A DNA stretch of 64,000 bases, from NCBI RefSeq assembly GCF_000208745.1, contig NC_030858.1, positions 2,321,728 to 2,385,727 on the forward strand, written 5' to 3'. The stretch comes from Theobroma cacao (lineage: Eukaryota; Streptophyta; Magnoliopsida; Malvales; Malvaceae). How positions within the stretch are numbered: position 1 is the stretch's first letter; every line of letters begins with the position of its first letter. Shown here in pieces: positions 26,561 through 37,417 of this stretch. The notes under the pieces are model-generated. The model saw nothing but the letters and a program-made list of their open reading frames with translations. It was not told where the DNA came from and ran no database searches. A program made the position numbers and the translations under genes.

Positions 26561-29500
26561 GACTGAAAAGAGTTTGGGATGATTCTTTAATTGGTTACAA
26601 ATCTTGGCTTGAAGGAAGCAAATTTATTTATGCGTATTAGGGTTTCAAATTAAGATATATATATATAAAGAGAGAGAAGAAATCAATCAACCGTACTAGA
26701 TTGAGGGAGGTACATACGTCTGATCATGAGAAGGTCTAGCTGTTCAATACCGTTAATCTTTTACACTTTACAGGCAGAAATATCAGTGTTCTCTTTATCT
26801 ATTGATGTGATGAATCACTTTTCATGCCATAAAACACTACCAAATGGTACCACTTGCAGGGACATGTTGTGCTGCTATTTGGAGGAGCAGATAGCGATGC
26901 GAGATGTTACGGGGAAAGACTACATGCAGGCAGGGGGATTATTAAAATCTAAAGATGCCCTTTATCCATGTGTTTTTGCCGAAGGTATGGAATTTCGAAT
27001 TCTCGTGCATGACCATGCATGCACACTCGTGAAGATTCACGAGCCCCCGTTTCACTGTAATTTATATGTTGGCATTCGGATTCAATGTTTGCAAAATTTA
27101 TATATATATAGGCGTGGAAGCATCTCTATCTATGAATTTTATAGTCATCCTAGAATTATAAATCAAAGTCATTATTACGGGTATAATTCAATGCATATAT
27201 ATATATATATAGCTGTATTGGAAACTATAGTCAAAATCCAGGAATATCAAACAAGGAAGATTTGGATTTGAATTCCCTTGTTTAGATTATTAATATTTAC
27301 TCCATTAATTATACCTAACATGTTGTCATGTAGTTGATATAGTTGCAGCTGGCAGATTTGTTCATATCCCAACTGCATGGATAAGGGATAGATTATGGAG
27401 ATCAGAAAGAAATTAAATACTAGTGCAAAAATAGAAAAAAGTGGCCATCCGAGAGTGTGTGAAAAAGAGATTTGCATGCAAATCATGAGAAGAGAAAACT
27501 TATTAATAGTATATTATGGTCCACCATCCTATAGCTATATCTAGGACCGTAAAATCGCAAAGCAGAAGAAGAACAAGGACATTTAAAAAGAAACCCATCT
27601 TCTTTCTCGTGCTGATGATGTCCTCAGTGATGCATGGTTTTATTATCAGTTTGTATATATATTAATGGCCGCCGACATGCATGCCTCACAATGTTTCTAT
27701 GCATGGCTCCAGCCATGTCATCAAGATATTTGAAGCTATGTCAATAAGTTTCTAATTATATCGTCTATGCATTTCATGCCTATATTCAGAATTGACAAGT
27801 TTAATCATAGTTATAGGTTCTTTGACTGATATTTCTTTTTCTTATGTTTCAAGGTATAAAGCTGATTGATGAAGTTTAGCCTGAGTATTAATACTTTAAA
27901 TACCCATTTTTATTTATATTCTTTACTCAATAATTTCATTTAGAAATCTCAATTTTAAGTGTTTTTCCAGTAATTAATAAGTTTTTAAGCCGATTTTTTT
28001 GTTGATTCCTCTCTTTTTTTTTTCCTTGTTCCCTTTTTCTTATTGGGCCAAGATTAAGATTATTCAATCACATTTGGGCCAAGCAGGGAGCAATCCTACT
28101 CCATCTCCCTCATCGGAACCAAATTCTAGTCTTCTACTGAACTAGGCCTGCCTTCAAACTAGCCCATTGTTACAAGCCCAAGAAATCAGAAGACAGCATA
28201 AAATTTAGATCAACTGCCGATCGAATTGGCCCATTGTTCCTTTTACAAATTTTTTGGCATTTAATTTTTTCCAGTAGAAAGTTTTCATGACAAATTTCTA
28301 GTAGAAACAATGAGATCATCCTAGTACAAGTAAATTGTTGAACTCATCCATCGAATCACAAACTCTCAGAGTGCCTTGATTACCAATACATCAAGACCTC
28401 GTTGATACCATTTCAGTAGAAGACTTTGCATATAACTTGGCATTGATGGGGGTGATGGAATTCCCAAGTAATTATAGCAAGGGTTAGAGTTGTGCTTGTA
28501 TCCATTAAACTGACCAATTTTAATTGAATTTTTACGAGAAGAGGAGAAGACGTGATTCAAGGCTATGAGAATGAGAATGAGAATGAATCTCCTTCCCTGT
28601 GGAAATCCAAGAATATATTGGAATTCAATTATGTTTTGATTTCCTTACATGCACTTGCACAATTTTGGCTAAATTAATTACTAACATAAATCGATTTCCA
28701 CCTTAACAAGAAAGCTGAAAAAAAAAACACTCTAGCATTTGACTTATTGGTTGGTGCAAAATCTCCCTACCTCAAGAGCAAGGTTCAAATCCTTCCTCTT
28801 TCAATTATATAAAAGAAAAAAGAAAGATGAAAAACAATTATCGTTGGTCTTAAGACAACCTAAATAAAAAAGTTTCATCGTCAAGCTTGCAGTTGAGCTG
28901 ATACTCATTTTAATGCTTTCCCTTCTTTCTAATGTACAGTTATAGATTGCAAAATTAAAGGTTATAGAAATCTGGGTAGTAATTTGTATAAAGGAAGCAA
29001 TTTTGCCTTAGTTCTGTTCAAGGGGCATAAAAAATTTTACCTCATATTTTAAATATAAGATTGTTAAATTAAATGTTTTAAATTGTAATCAATAATTAAG
29101 TTTAAAAAAAATTGTAATCAATAAATATTTCTTGGGAATATAAGTATTTTACATATGAACGTCTTATATATAATAAAAAACATTTATCTCCTCAAATAGT
29201 TCAATCACACAAAAAACTTAAATTTTAAAAATAACAACTCTAAAATATAATATATGACGTTAAGTACACAAAAAATATTCACAAAAATTCTAAAATATGA
29301 TTGCTAATTACTCGAAATATTCTGCTACAAGATAAAATCAGTTCTTTGAAGGGCAACTGATAAGTACAATAGCTAGGGAAAAGTAAGAACTTACTACTAC
29401 ATAGCCACAAGAGAACCCTAGAATTGATGTCCAAGAGGACTTGTTCATTAAAAGGTATCGAGTTTAAATCCTGGTGGGATTTAGAAGATGGAAAAACTCA

Positions 29501-29650
29501 ATTTCCTAATTATGTACATAACTCAAGACTTAGTAGGTTTTCAAGTGTAAAAAACAAAAGCAAAAATTTGAGTATTTGAGCTATAGCCATCTAGTTTGAA
29601 GTTCCCTTAGTTAGAAGGTATTCTGCCTTGAATGCCATTAATCGGGTGTG
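26561..29650. other. Intergenic region between the two DUF1677 genes
   Basis: About 3.1 kb of AT-rich DNA. A long plus-strand frame at 26726-27271 (181 codons) overlaps the expected promoter of the downstream minus-strand gene and has AT-microsatellite-encoded YIYIYI stretches; I do not call it. Two B-box-like motifs (GGTTCAAATCC near 28782, GAGTTTAAATCC near 29460) followed by A-rich runs could be SINE remnants. Confidence 0.5.
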
Positions 29651-30205
29651 TCAATTCACCTTGGTCCGGTCACCAATATCCTTGGCGATTACCGGCATAC
29701 AACTCGAGCTCCTTGAGATACGACCCTTCTGCGGACCACCCTTGTCCCTAGGACTCAGAGACTTAGCCCTGACCCTTGAACTCTTCTTCAGGATTTCTCT
29801 CATTGCCTCAGCTTGGTACAGCACAGGGTGAGTCCGACCCAACCTGTTGAACCTGACACAAGCACTCATGTGCTCATTCAAGGCTTCTTCTCTTTTCCCT
29901 CCGTTCTTCTCCATCTCTTCATTGATAGCTTCGGCACAAAGTCCGCAAACCAATTTCCCCGCAAACTTGTCACGAACTTGACTAATGTACTCAGCAGTGC
30001 ACTCCTCGGACATGCCACAGCACTCGCACTTGGCATCCTCGACTTCGGATATGGGCGGAAGCGTTGCGTCAATGGCTTCTTTGCCTAGTTCAAACGATAT
30101 ATCAGATATTGTTCTTTGGAGACTCTCCATTGAAAGCCGAGGCTTGTTGACACCGTGGCTCTGAGAGTAAGAACTAACGATATTTTTTTCCCTATTCGGT
30201 GCCAT
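29651..30205 (-). CDS. DUF1677 family protein (paralog 2), single exon
   Basis: A 184-aa protein of unknown function that starts at a good ATG (MAPNREKN) and needs no splicing. It has CECCGMSEEC at about residues 60-69, LVCGLCAEAI about 86-95, an acidic helix, a VRFNRLGRTHPVLYQAEAM segment, and a C-terminal ISRSSSCMPVI motif shared with its neighbour. The N-terminal half (SLQRTISDISFEL) resembles other long-form DUF1677 proteins. The Cys pattern suggests a small metal-binding fold. The two copies lie in the same orientation 3 kb apart but differ in intron content and length, so they are an old pair. Confidence 0.93.
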   Translation of the reverse strand: MAPNREKNIVSSYSQSHGVNKPRLSMESLQRTISDISFELGKEAIDATLPPISEVEDAKCECCGMSEECTAEYISQVRDKFAGKLVCGLCAEAINEEMEKNGGKREEALNEHMSACVRFNRLGRTHPVLYQAEAMREILKKSSRVRAKSLSPRDKGGPQKGRISRSSSCMPVIAKDIGDRTKVN

Positions 30206-31387
30206 GGCAGTGGGTGTATGAAAAACAGAAATGGGAAAAACGAGTTTCTAGCTTTTCGGTGTATGTTTGGTTTCTTAGCTGAGACCAACAAGTTTCGTAT
30301 ATGGAACAAATGGGAGGACCCCCATGATTTGATTTATATAGATGTTGTAATTTCTCTAGGATCCTTAGGTAAAATGTATGTGGACAGCAGAAATTATTTA
30401 TGCCTGCAATCAATGAGAGAGAGACAGAGAGGACCTGAAAAAGCTAGATTTTTCACGATGATATTGGAATTACGTATAGTACTATTTTAGATTTAAACAC
30501 TAAAGAATTGTGTGGCTGGTGGTGGGCGGCTCCTAACTCTGTCTATAACTATACTGAGGAACTAGCAAGAGTGGTTTTGTTGAGGGGTCAGCTCAAGTGA
30601 ACAACTAGCTAGCTAGTTAGAGGAAGACAAGAAACCCTGATGCATTGAGGAATTTGCTGCTGAGACGCTTTTTCTTTCCCATGAGGAAAAATTAAACATT
30701 ATGGTTATTCACGAGATGGTCTACTCCAACCATACGAGTTCCAAGCGTACCTGATATCAGGAAAAAGTAACCGAAATTAATGGAATATGATTTTCTTTTA
30801 TTATTGTTTTAAAGATGGTGTAAACTATGAACAACAGAGCCAATTAATCTAAAGAACTCCAATATCACGAGAAAACACATCAAAGCATGTGATCAGGGAA
30901 AGTGAAAGAGGAGAGATGGCGTTGTCATACGGAGGGGGGGTTTGCATTCACAGGGGTCCTGCAGAAAAAGGACGAAAAGTAGTTTTTGGCTTCCTCTTCG
31001 ATTGAAAAAGTTAAATAAAAAGGCTTTGATTGTGTGGTTTTTGTTTTCCTGATCAGTTATTTATACGGGATAAAGCAAGAAGGATTTTGAACTTTATACG
31101 GTAAAGGTGACTGATGGTTTTAAGTTAAATGAATTCTGTTGGCCCTTTCAGGTATATAGAAGGATACTGTGCTGGGCAACAATCCTTTTCCATTTCCGTT
31201 TTTCTCTTGTGATGAATTGCATGAAGCCCATTTAGCCAATTGCCTGTTTTGCTTTAATTGCTCTGGTTTAAGCCCACACAACTCTGAGAAATCCTAGGTG
31301 GAAAGACAACTTCTTGCTGGCTGGCTATTTATTGCATTGTTAAAGAGAGCAGAGCAGCCATTAAAGCATACAGCGGTTTTTCTCGGT

Positions 31388-31611
31388 TTAGGCAGCAGAA
31401 TTTGATGATCCACTATATTGACGAGAAAGTAATACTGAATTACAAGATTTCTTGCCAATCTGATTATGATTACAGGTGATGGGTGACCTTGCTAGAGTTA
31501 GAAACTCGCTTCTCTTTGAATGACTGGAAGTTGACAAGATTATCAGTTCATTCAAATCTTGCTTCAATTGTAACGTTAACTTTGCTAGTGTTTCTGTCAT
31601 TAGTCCTTCAT
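31388..31611 (-). pseudogene. Orphan exon-like fragment, unknown family
   Basis: A minus-strand stretch reads as well-formed protein (GLMTETLAKLTLQLKQDLNE at its start) and ends at a stop (SSNSAA). It begins after a pyrimidine-containing acceptor-like CCCTGCAG. The same frame is open a little upstream (IGYPQLFELSPADE) until an in-frame stop. I found no matching partner exons on either side, and no family comes to mind. It may be a relic of a lost gene or the last exon of an unrecognised one. Confidence 0.3.
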
Positions 31612-33356
31612 CTGCAGGGCTGAGCTCGAAAAGTTGAGGGTAACCAATGAGATTAACAACATTTGTTCATAGACAAAGAATTCTTTATTTTGCTTTAGAG
31701 CTCCTGGAGCAGGCAATGCAGACTTCTAGGCCTTGCAAGAAGAATCACCTTTGACCGACATCGGGCAGACTCTAAGAAAAATGAATGGTATGCCGTAAAT
31801 TTCTGAGACGCCACGGTAGATCATCTGCGCCAGTTTAATATGGAAGGACTGCGCCTTTGGGCATCTGTCCAAGCCAAATGCATCTTTTAACTTTCAAGTC
31901 CCTCCGAATTTGTGACATGAACATGGCAGACTTTATTGTTTAAGTGGCCTGGCCTATACTATCGGTATGTGTCTTTCTGACCCAAGTTAGTCCTTGGGTA
32001 AAATACTGAGCCCATTTGGGGCAAAAGGGTTTGGTCCACCTGAGTTAGGCTAGACTGCCCAATATGAATAAAAAAAAAGTGAAAATATCTTTTTTCTCTC
32101 TTTCGTTTGGCTTCTCCTTTTTCCTACCAAGTATTTCATTTCCATTTAGTAGGCACAGCCTTCACCATATCATTTTCTTTGTTTAGGACCACAGGTTATA
32201 TAAAATGCCAATGCAAGTTATCAAGCTGACATACACATACAGAGGTTGGAGGCTATAATTTTCGTCTGTCTTGATTCAAACTTTTTGAATCCCATGATCA
32301 GTAGTTAAAACTTGCAGTCCTACGATGTTTCCTATAATAGCAAAGTCTGTTTTTTGGTACCTAATCCCAACTTTAAGTACACAAGAACCACAGCCTGTGG
32401 TCCATTTACCAGCTTTTTCAATTTCCATCTACTATCAGGCAATACCACAGAAAAAGATGTGTTGATTGCTTGATTTTGTTAGAGAAAGAACAAACTCCCA
32501 TTCAAACACATCTATCATATTCATTAAATCATCAATCACTTGCCTTATTTCATGGAGATTATTAGCTTTTTCTACTGGAGTTTGTACTCTAATAATAATT
32601 TATAATAAAGTTCAGTATAGCTCCAGTTTAGATATCCTTCTCTCCCTTTAATCGTTTGAATACACATTTCTTGCTTTATATTCACTGAATACGCTACCAA
32701 TCTTATCTCAGAGTCACCATGAAATCATTCTTGCTGTTCTTTTTCTTGCTTTCTCCTCCTCCATTGTGATTAAAAAAAATGTCCCCATCTGGAAAATTAC
32801 CTGCACCATCGCTTTCTCGATAAGCGACAAGAGTTCATATTTCTCCATGATGTGCACATGCATGCGAAGAACCCAACCTGCCTTCCACTTCTTTTCTTTA
32901 TTTTGTCAAAGGATCGTTCCCAACCTTTGAAATTTAATTCGATTTTCAATAGGCGCATGGATATATATGGATCTGGTCCATTAGAATACAAGCCGTAAAG
33001 ATAAACAAACTGAAGACAATTATCTCGCCTGCTTTTTACACTCCCAAGGATGTCGCTATAAAGTTTGGCCACAGGGGAAAAGGATGTTCTTGTCACCATT
33101 ATTGGACGCCAACTTTTCATTTTGGACCATCCATTTAAATTTGTACTATTGCCTTTTCCAAAAGAGAGAGGTGGAATTAACTTTAATAATTATGTCTGAA
33201 GGTTAAAAATATGATGCTTATTGGTGATATATGGTGCATTCAAAATTGTTCCAACTTTCCCCATTATTTCTTCCTTCTGCTCCCTGGAATAATGATGATC
33301 TATCAAACCTACTGTCCTTTTAGCCCATAGATTGCAACTAGACTCTTAAACGAACA

Positions 33357-34401
33357 ATGGCAGAACTAAGATTTCATGTTTAGGTGTGAAGAGTCGAAAA
33401 TGATGTCTATAAAATAATTATATTAAAAATTAAATATTTAATAAAAATTTAAAAAAAATTAAGTGAAAAAAGTTCATATAAAAATTATATAAATAAATCT
33501 AAAAAATATTCAATGAAATCAATCTTAATAATTTACTTAAAAAATTAACTAGTATAATCATGAATAATTTAATAATGACAATAATTTTAATTTTTAAATA
33601 AATTTAACAACAAATAAAAAATTAACAAGTTTAATAATTAAAATCTCAATAGGAAGCAATTCTCTAAAAAATATTAAAGACTATTAATAAACAATTCAAT
33701 GGGAAAGCAATTCCCTAAAATTAATTACAAAAATTAAATACAATATCAATAAATAATTTAATGAAGAAATAACCTTGAATAAAAAAACCTAATTGTTCAC
33801 AAGAATATAAGTAAAAAAACACAAAAAAATTATAGGAAAGTAATCAAGCAATCCTTAAATAAATAAGTAATAACTAATTTTAGATGTTTAATTAAATCAT
33901 TGTTTTGTTGCTTTCAACAAAAAATGATTAAGACGATAAATCCTAAATTAAAATCACAAAGTAAAAATTATTAAATAAAAAATTAAAATTAAAAATATTA
34001 AAAATAAAATAAGTAAATAAGCCAAACTTACTAATTATCATGACATGAAATAAAAAAAATTGGCAAGCAAAAATGTGTAAAAAAAATTATTTTTGTTTCT
34101 ACGATATTTGGTAAAAAAAAAAAAGAAAACAAGAGATGGTGATTATGAAATTTTTAAAAAATAGAGTTTGAGAATAATTATATTATAATAGATTTTATTT
34201 TATATTTATTAAAATTAATTATTGATTGATTATTGTAAAGCATCTTACAAAATAAAAAATTATTATAGAGATAAATTTATCACATTTTTAAAAATAAAAT
34301 ATATTAAAAAAATTTTAAATCTTTATAAATTAAAGAGAAATTATAAAATTTTTAAAATTGTTGGGAGCCCCAGTAGGCCCCCTCCCCTCCTCCGCCTCAG
34401 C
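33357..34401. mobile_element. Possible decayed non-autonomous DNA transposon
   Basis: A very AT-rich block of about 1 kb begins with GGCAGAACTAAGATTTCATG and ends in a G+C-rich stretch whose reverse complement starts GGCGGAGGAGGGGAGGGGG. The GGC(A/G)GA ends look like weak terminal inverted repeats. No transposase frame and no clear target-site duplication are visible. The composition contrast at both edges is sharp. Confidence 0.3.
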
Positions 34402-37266
34402 AAATACGAACAAATCAAAGAGAAATCCACTCTACTCGGAACAAATACGAAGAGCCATCATCCGACAAGCTAGCTAGCTGCCCACACTGATGGAAAATTC
34501 AAGGACCATCCATCAGTCAGCTGACACTCATTGAAAACCCATCTGACAGTCGGTTTCCAATGTTACTAGCTGCTTATCCCCTTTGGCAAAAGACAGCCAA
34601 TAAACTGCAAAAGCATTAAGTTGGAGTGCAGGACTTCACCAACTTTCTCAATCATGCACCCCCCCTTTAACGCATCTTCCTTGTCTTTGAGTAAAAGATG
34701 CGAAGAGCTGTCAAATATTTCTCTAGCTTAAATATCCCATCTCGTTATGCTATCATATATGTTGATCCATGTTAGTTATTACCTAAATCAAAGGTATGAT
34801 TATAATATTCATAAGTTATGTATACTGATACATTGATGCTGTAATATAACGTAGGTAAGAAGCAAAGGAAATATAGGCAAAGATGATTTCCCATACTTGC
34901 ATGCATCAGTTCTTCCACCACTTTCTTAGTAAATTAAATCCTTTGATTACCCTTTCATTTTCATTTAATGCACTTAATCATCAATCTTAATTTTGTCTAC
35001 ATTGCATGCAAGATTTGTTTATTCTGTAATACGTTGAAAAAGCATAACCTATATATCCCTATACTTTATAGGCCATATTAAGACCCTAAACCCTATATCC
35101 TTATTCTTAATTATCTGGTATATATGTTTTAAAAAGACAAAAATCACCTTCGTTCAAATCAAAAACTTTCCCTTATCTAAACTACTTAAAACTCTTAAAT
35201 AATGTCAATATTATACTAAAAAAAAGCACTTCTTAAATGAAAATTTAAAAAATAAAAAGATTTAGGGCAAGAGACCATAGGTCGCAGTGATGTTTACGTG
35301 CGTTGTGGTGACAGAAAAGGACGTGACGATCCGCTAATAAGTTGTCAATTTTCATGTCCATGGCTTAGTCCGCTTGCTTGGCTGGTTAATTAGCCATAGA
35401 AAAGAGAGAGAGAGAGAGAGAGGAGGGAACTGTAATATTATATTTTGAACAGAGCTTCGGGGTTCAAGGATGACACGTGGACGAATCCCAGTGTCGATAA
35501 TCGAGAGAATTTTAGAGGCTAGAAATAGCCGTCGTTTTGTGGTACGATTTCATCGAAGCTTCCTTGATACTCAGTTTCGAACGAAGCCTCAGCCACAGAG
35601 CGGCTGAAGTCAACCGGCTGGCTCCTCCTTTTTCGCTGTTCAAACTTCAAACTATAAATTTTAATTTAAAGGGTGGTTAAATTTTCGGTGGATCGACCCG
35701 CCGATTGTTACGACTGAAAATTAGGAATTAAAAATAAAAAGGATACCTTGCTTTCCAGTCTATAATTTATTTAAAAAATTCAATATTATTAATTTAGAAA
35801 CACTAACATTTTGCAATTAACTAATACAATGCAATTCATGAGAGTGAATTTTTAATAACTTATATACCACTTATATTTAGAATTGATCCACATTACTCGC
35901 AAATCTCAATAGTATTTAAAAAATAGTATTAAAGTGATGCCAACTAATTAGCTATGTGTTTAGTCTTTAATGACCATTAATATATGTTCTATTATCAATA
36001 CTATATTTTATTTAATTTATTTAATTTAAATATATAATAAATTATATTATACTTGATTTTGTAAAGATAGTTTATCGTATCAAAACGTAATAAAACATAA
36101 ATAATATTATATAAAAAATTTTAAACTAATTAAAAATTTTAATTTATACTTTTATTATATTTAATTAAATCGTTATATTTTTATTTTGAATCAAATAAAC
36201 TTTTAAGAGTTAAAATGTTATTTACTATTCCTTGTCGCATGATATTTTAATATATCATAATTGATGATGATGTGATATAATGATATATAATAATTAAAAA
36301 TGATGTGACATGTTCATTTGGTATGATAACATAATTATATGATATTTTTCAACATTTACATTAACTTTAGTTAATTATTAATCATAAAAATTTATTTTAT
36401 TCAAAATAAAAATATANATTCTTTTAATAATTTAGAAACTTATTTGAACATTATGTCAACCTAAATCGTATAACCAGATATTTGATTCAAAACCCATATA
36501 AAAAACATCAATAATCAATATACGTTGTATATACATAAATTAATGTTTCTATGATTTCATCAATATTTTTAATATTTTTAATATGTGTTTCTATGAGTTA
36601 TTTCCTTAAAAATTTTCACTATTTAATGTTTGTTCACACATACAAACACATATGTCATAAATTAATAAGATTTATAAATCTAACGAGAAAAGATAAACAA
36701 GATATTGATATATACATATAAAATATTATAATATGTTTTTATTTTTTAAAGTCTAATCCAATTACAAATTAAAAGAGATCATAGTATAATTTTTTTAATT
36801 TTATATTCTATTATAAGGTTAGTATTTTTCACTGTGTAATCCACCTGCAAAGAAAAAAAAAAACGAAAGTTATTAAGCGGAGGTGGCTAACCAGTTTCCC
36901 TTCTAATTTTTCGCGTAAACGACAAACCGTCCAAACTCGGAAACTCTGTCGGCCAGGAGCCGAGCTGTCAGGCTGGCAAGCCAAGAGTATCTTTCACGAA
37001 CTGTTGCGTGAGCCTCACTGTACTTTCTCCCCTCGCTTCCCTCCTTCATTTTTTAATTAATTAAACGAGATTTGTATCGAGGAAACCCGTTCTCCTACAC
37101 CCGTAATCAACAACTTGCGTTACGTCTTCACTGAATCATCGTCGTTTATCTTGCTTACGAAACCGAAATCATATCCTGGACTCAATCAAACAAATCCACG
37201 TCAGCGACCGCAGTTAATTTCGTTTCCATTTTTCTAGTTTCCGTGTATGAAATCTCCCTCGCGCGC

Positions 37267-37274
37267 TATAAATA
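37267..37274 (+). promoter_or_regulatory. TATA box of the hydrolase gene
   Basis: TATAAATA lies 151 bases upstream of the start codon at 37418 and is followed by a T/C-rich leader, a standard plant core promoter arrangement. Confidence 0.75.
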
Positions 37275-37417
37275 CCCCAATTGGACTGCTCGGAATTCTC
37301 TCCCTTTTTGTCTGTAATCGTTATTTTCCTTCCTTTAGCTCCATCTTATACCTATAGATTTTTTTTTTCACTTTCATTTTTTCTAAAGTTTAGTTTTATT
37401 TTTTTGCCATCTCTGCC

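Larger units (their letters stand above)
30206..37240. other. Gene-poor region with AT-rich islands
   Basis: About 7 kb without a supported intact gene. The proximal promoter of the 29651-30205 gene lies at its left edge. It contains an exon-like fragment at 31388-31611, a transposon-like AT-rich block at 33357-34401, a second AT-rich block at about 35690-36840, an (AG)n run at about 35403-35422 and an ambiguous base at 36417. The G+C-richer 35270-35690 stretch includes an ACACGTGG G-box-like motif near 35474. Confidence 0.55.

Noticed and set aside
26726..27271. 181-codon ATG frame on the plus strand
   Set aside because: It overlaps the likely promoter of the minus-strand DUF1677 gene, includes protein encoded by TA microsatellites (YIYIYI), and shows no domain. 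Its length is compatible with chance in such sequence.
28740..28820. tRNA-like B-box (GGTTCAAATCC) with A-rich tail
   Set aside because: No cloverleaf or clear A-box can be built and no target-site duplication is seen, so neither a tRNA nor a SINE is called.
32797..33120. 107-codon minus-strand frame
   Set aside because: It starts with ATG but has no recognisable motif, no conserved neighbour exons and sits in a gene-poor region.
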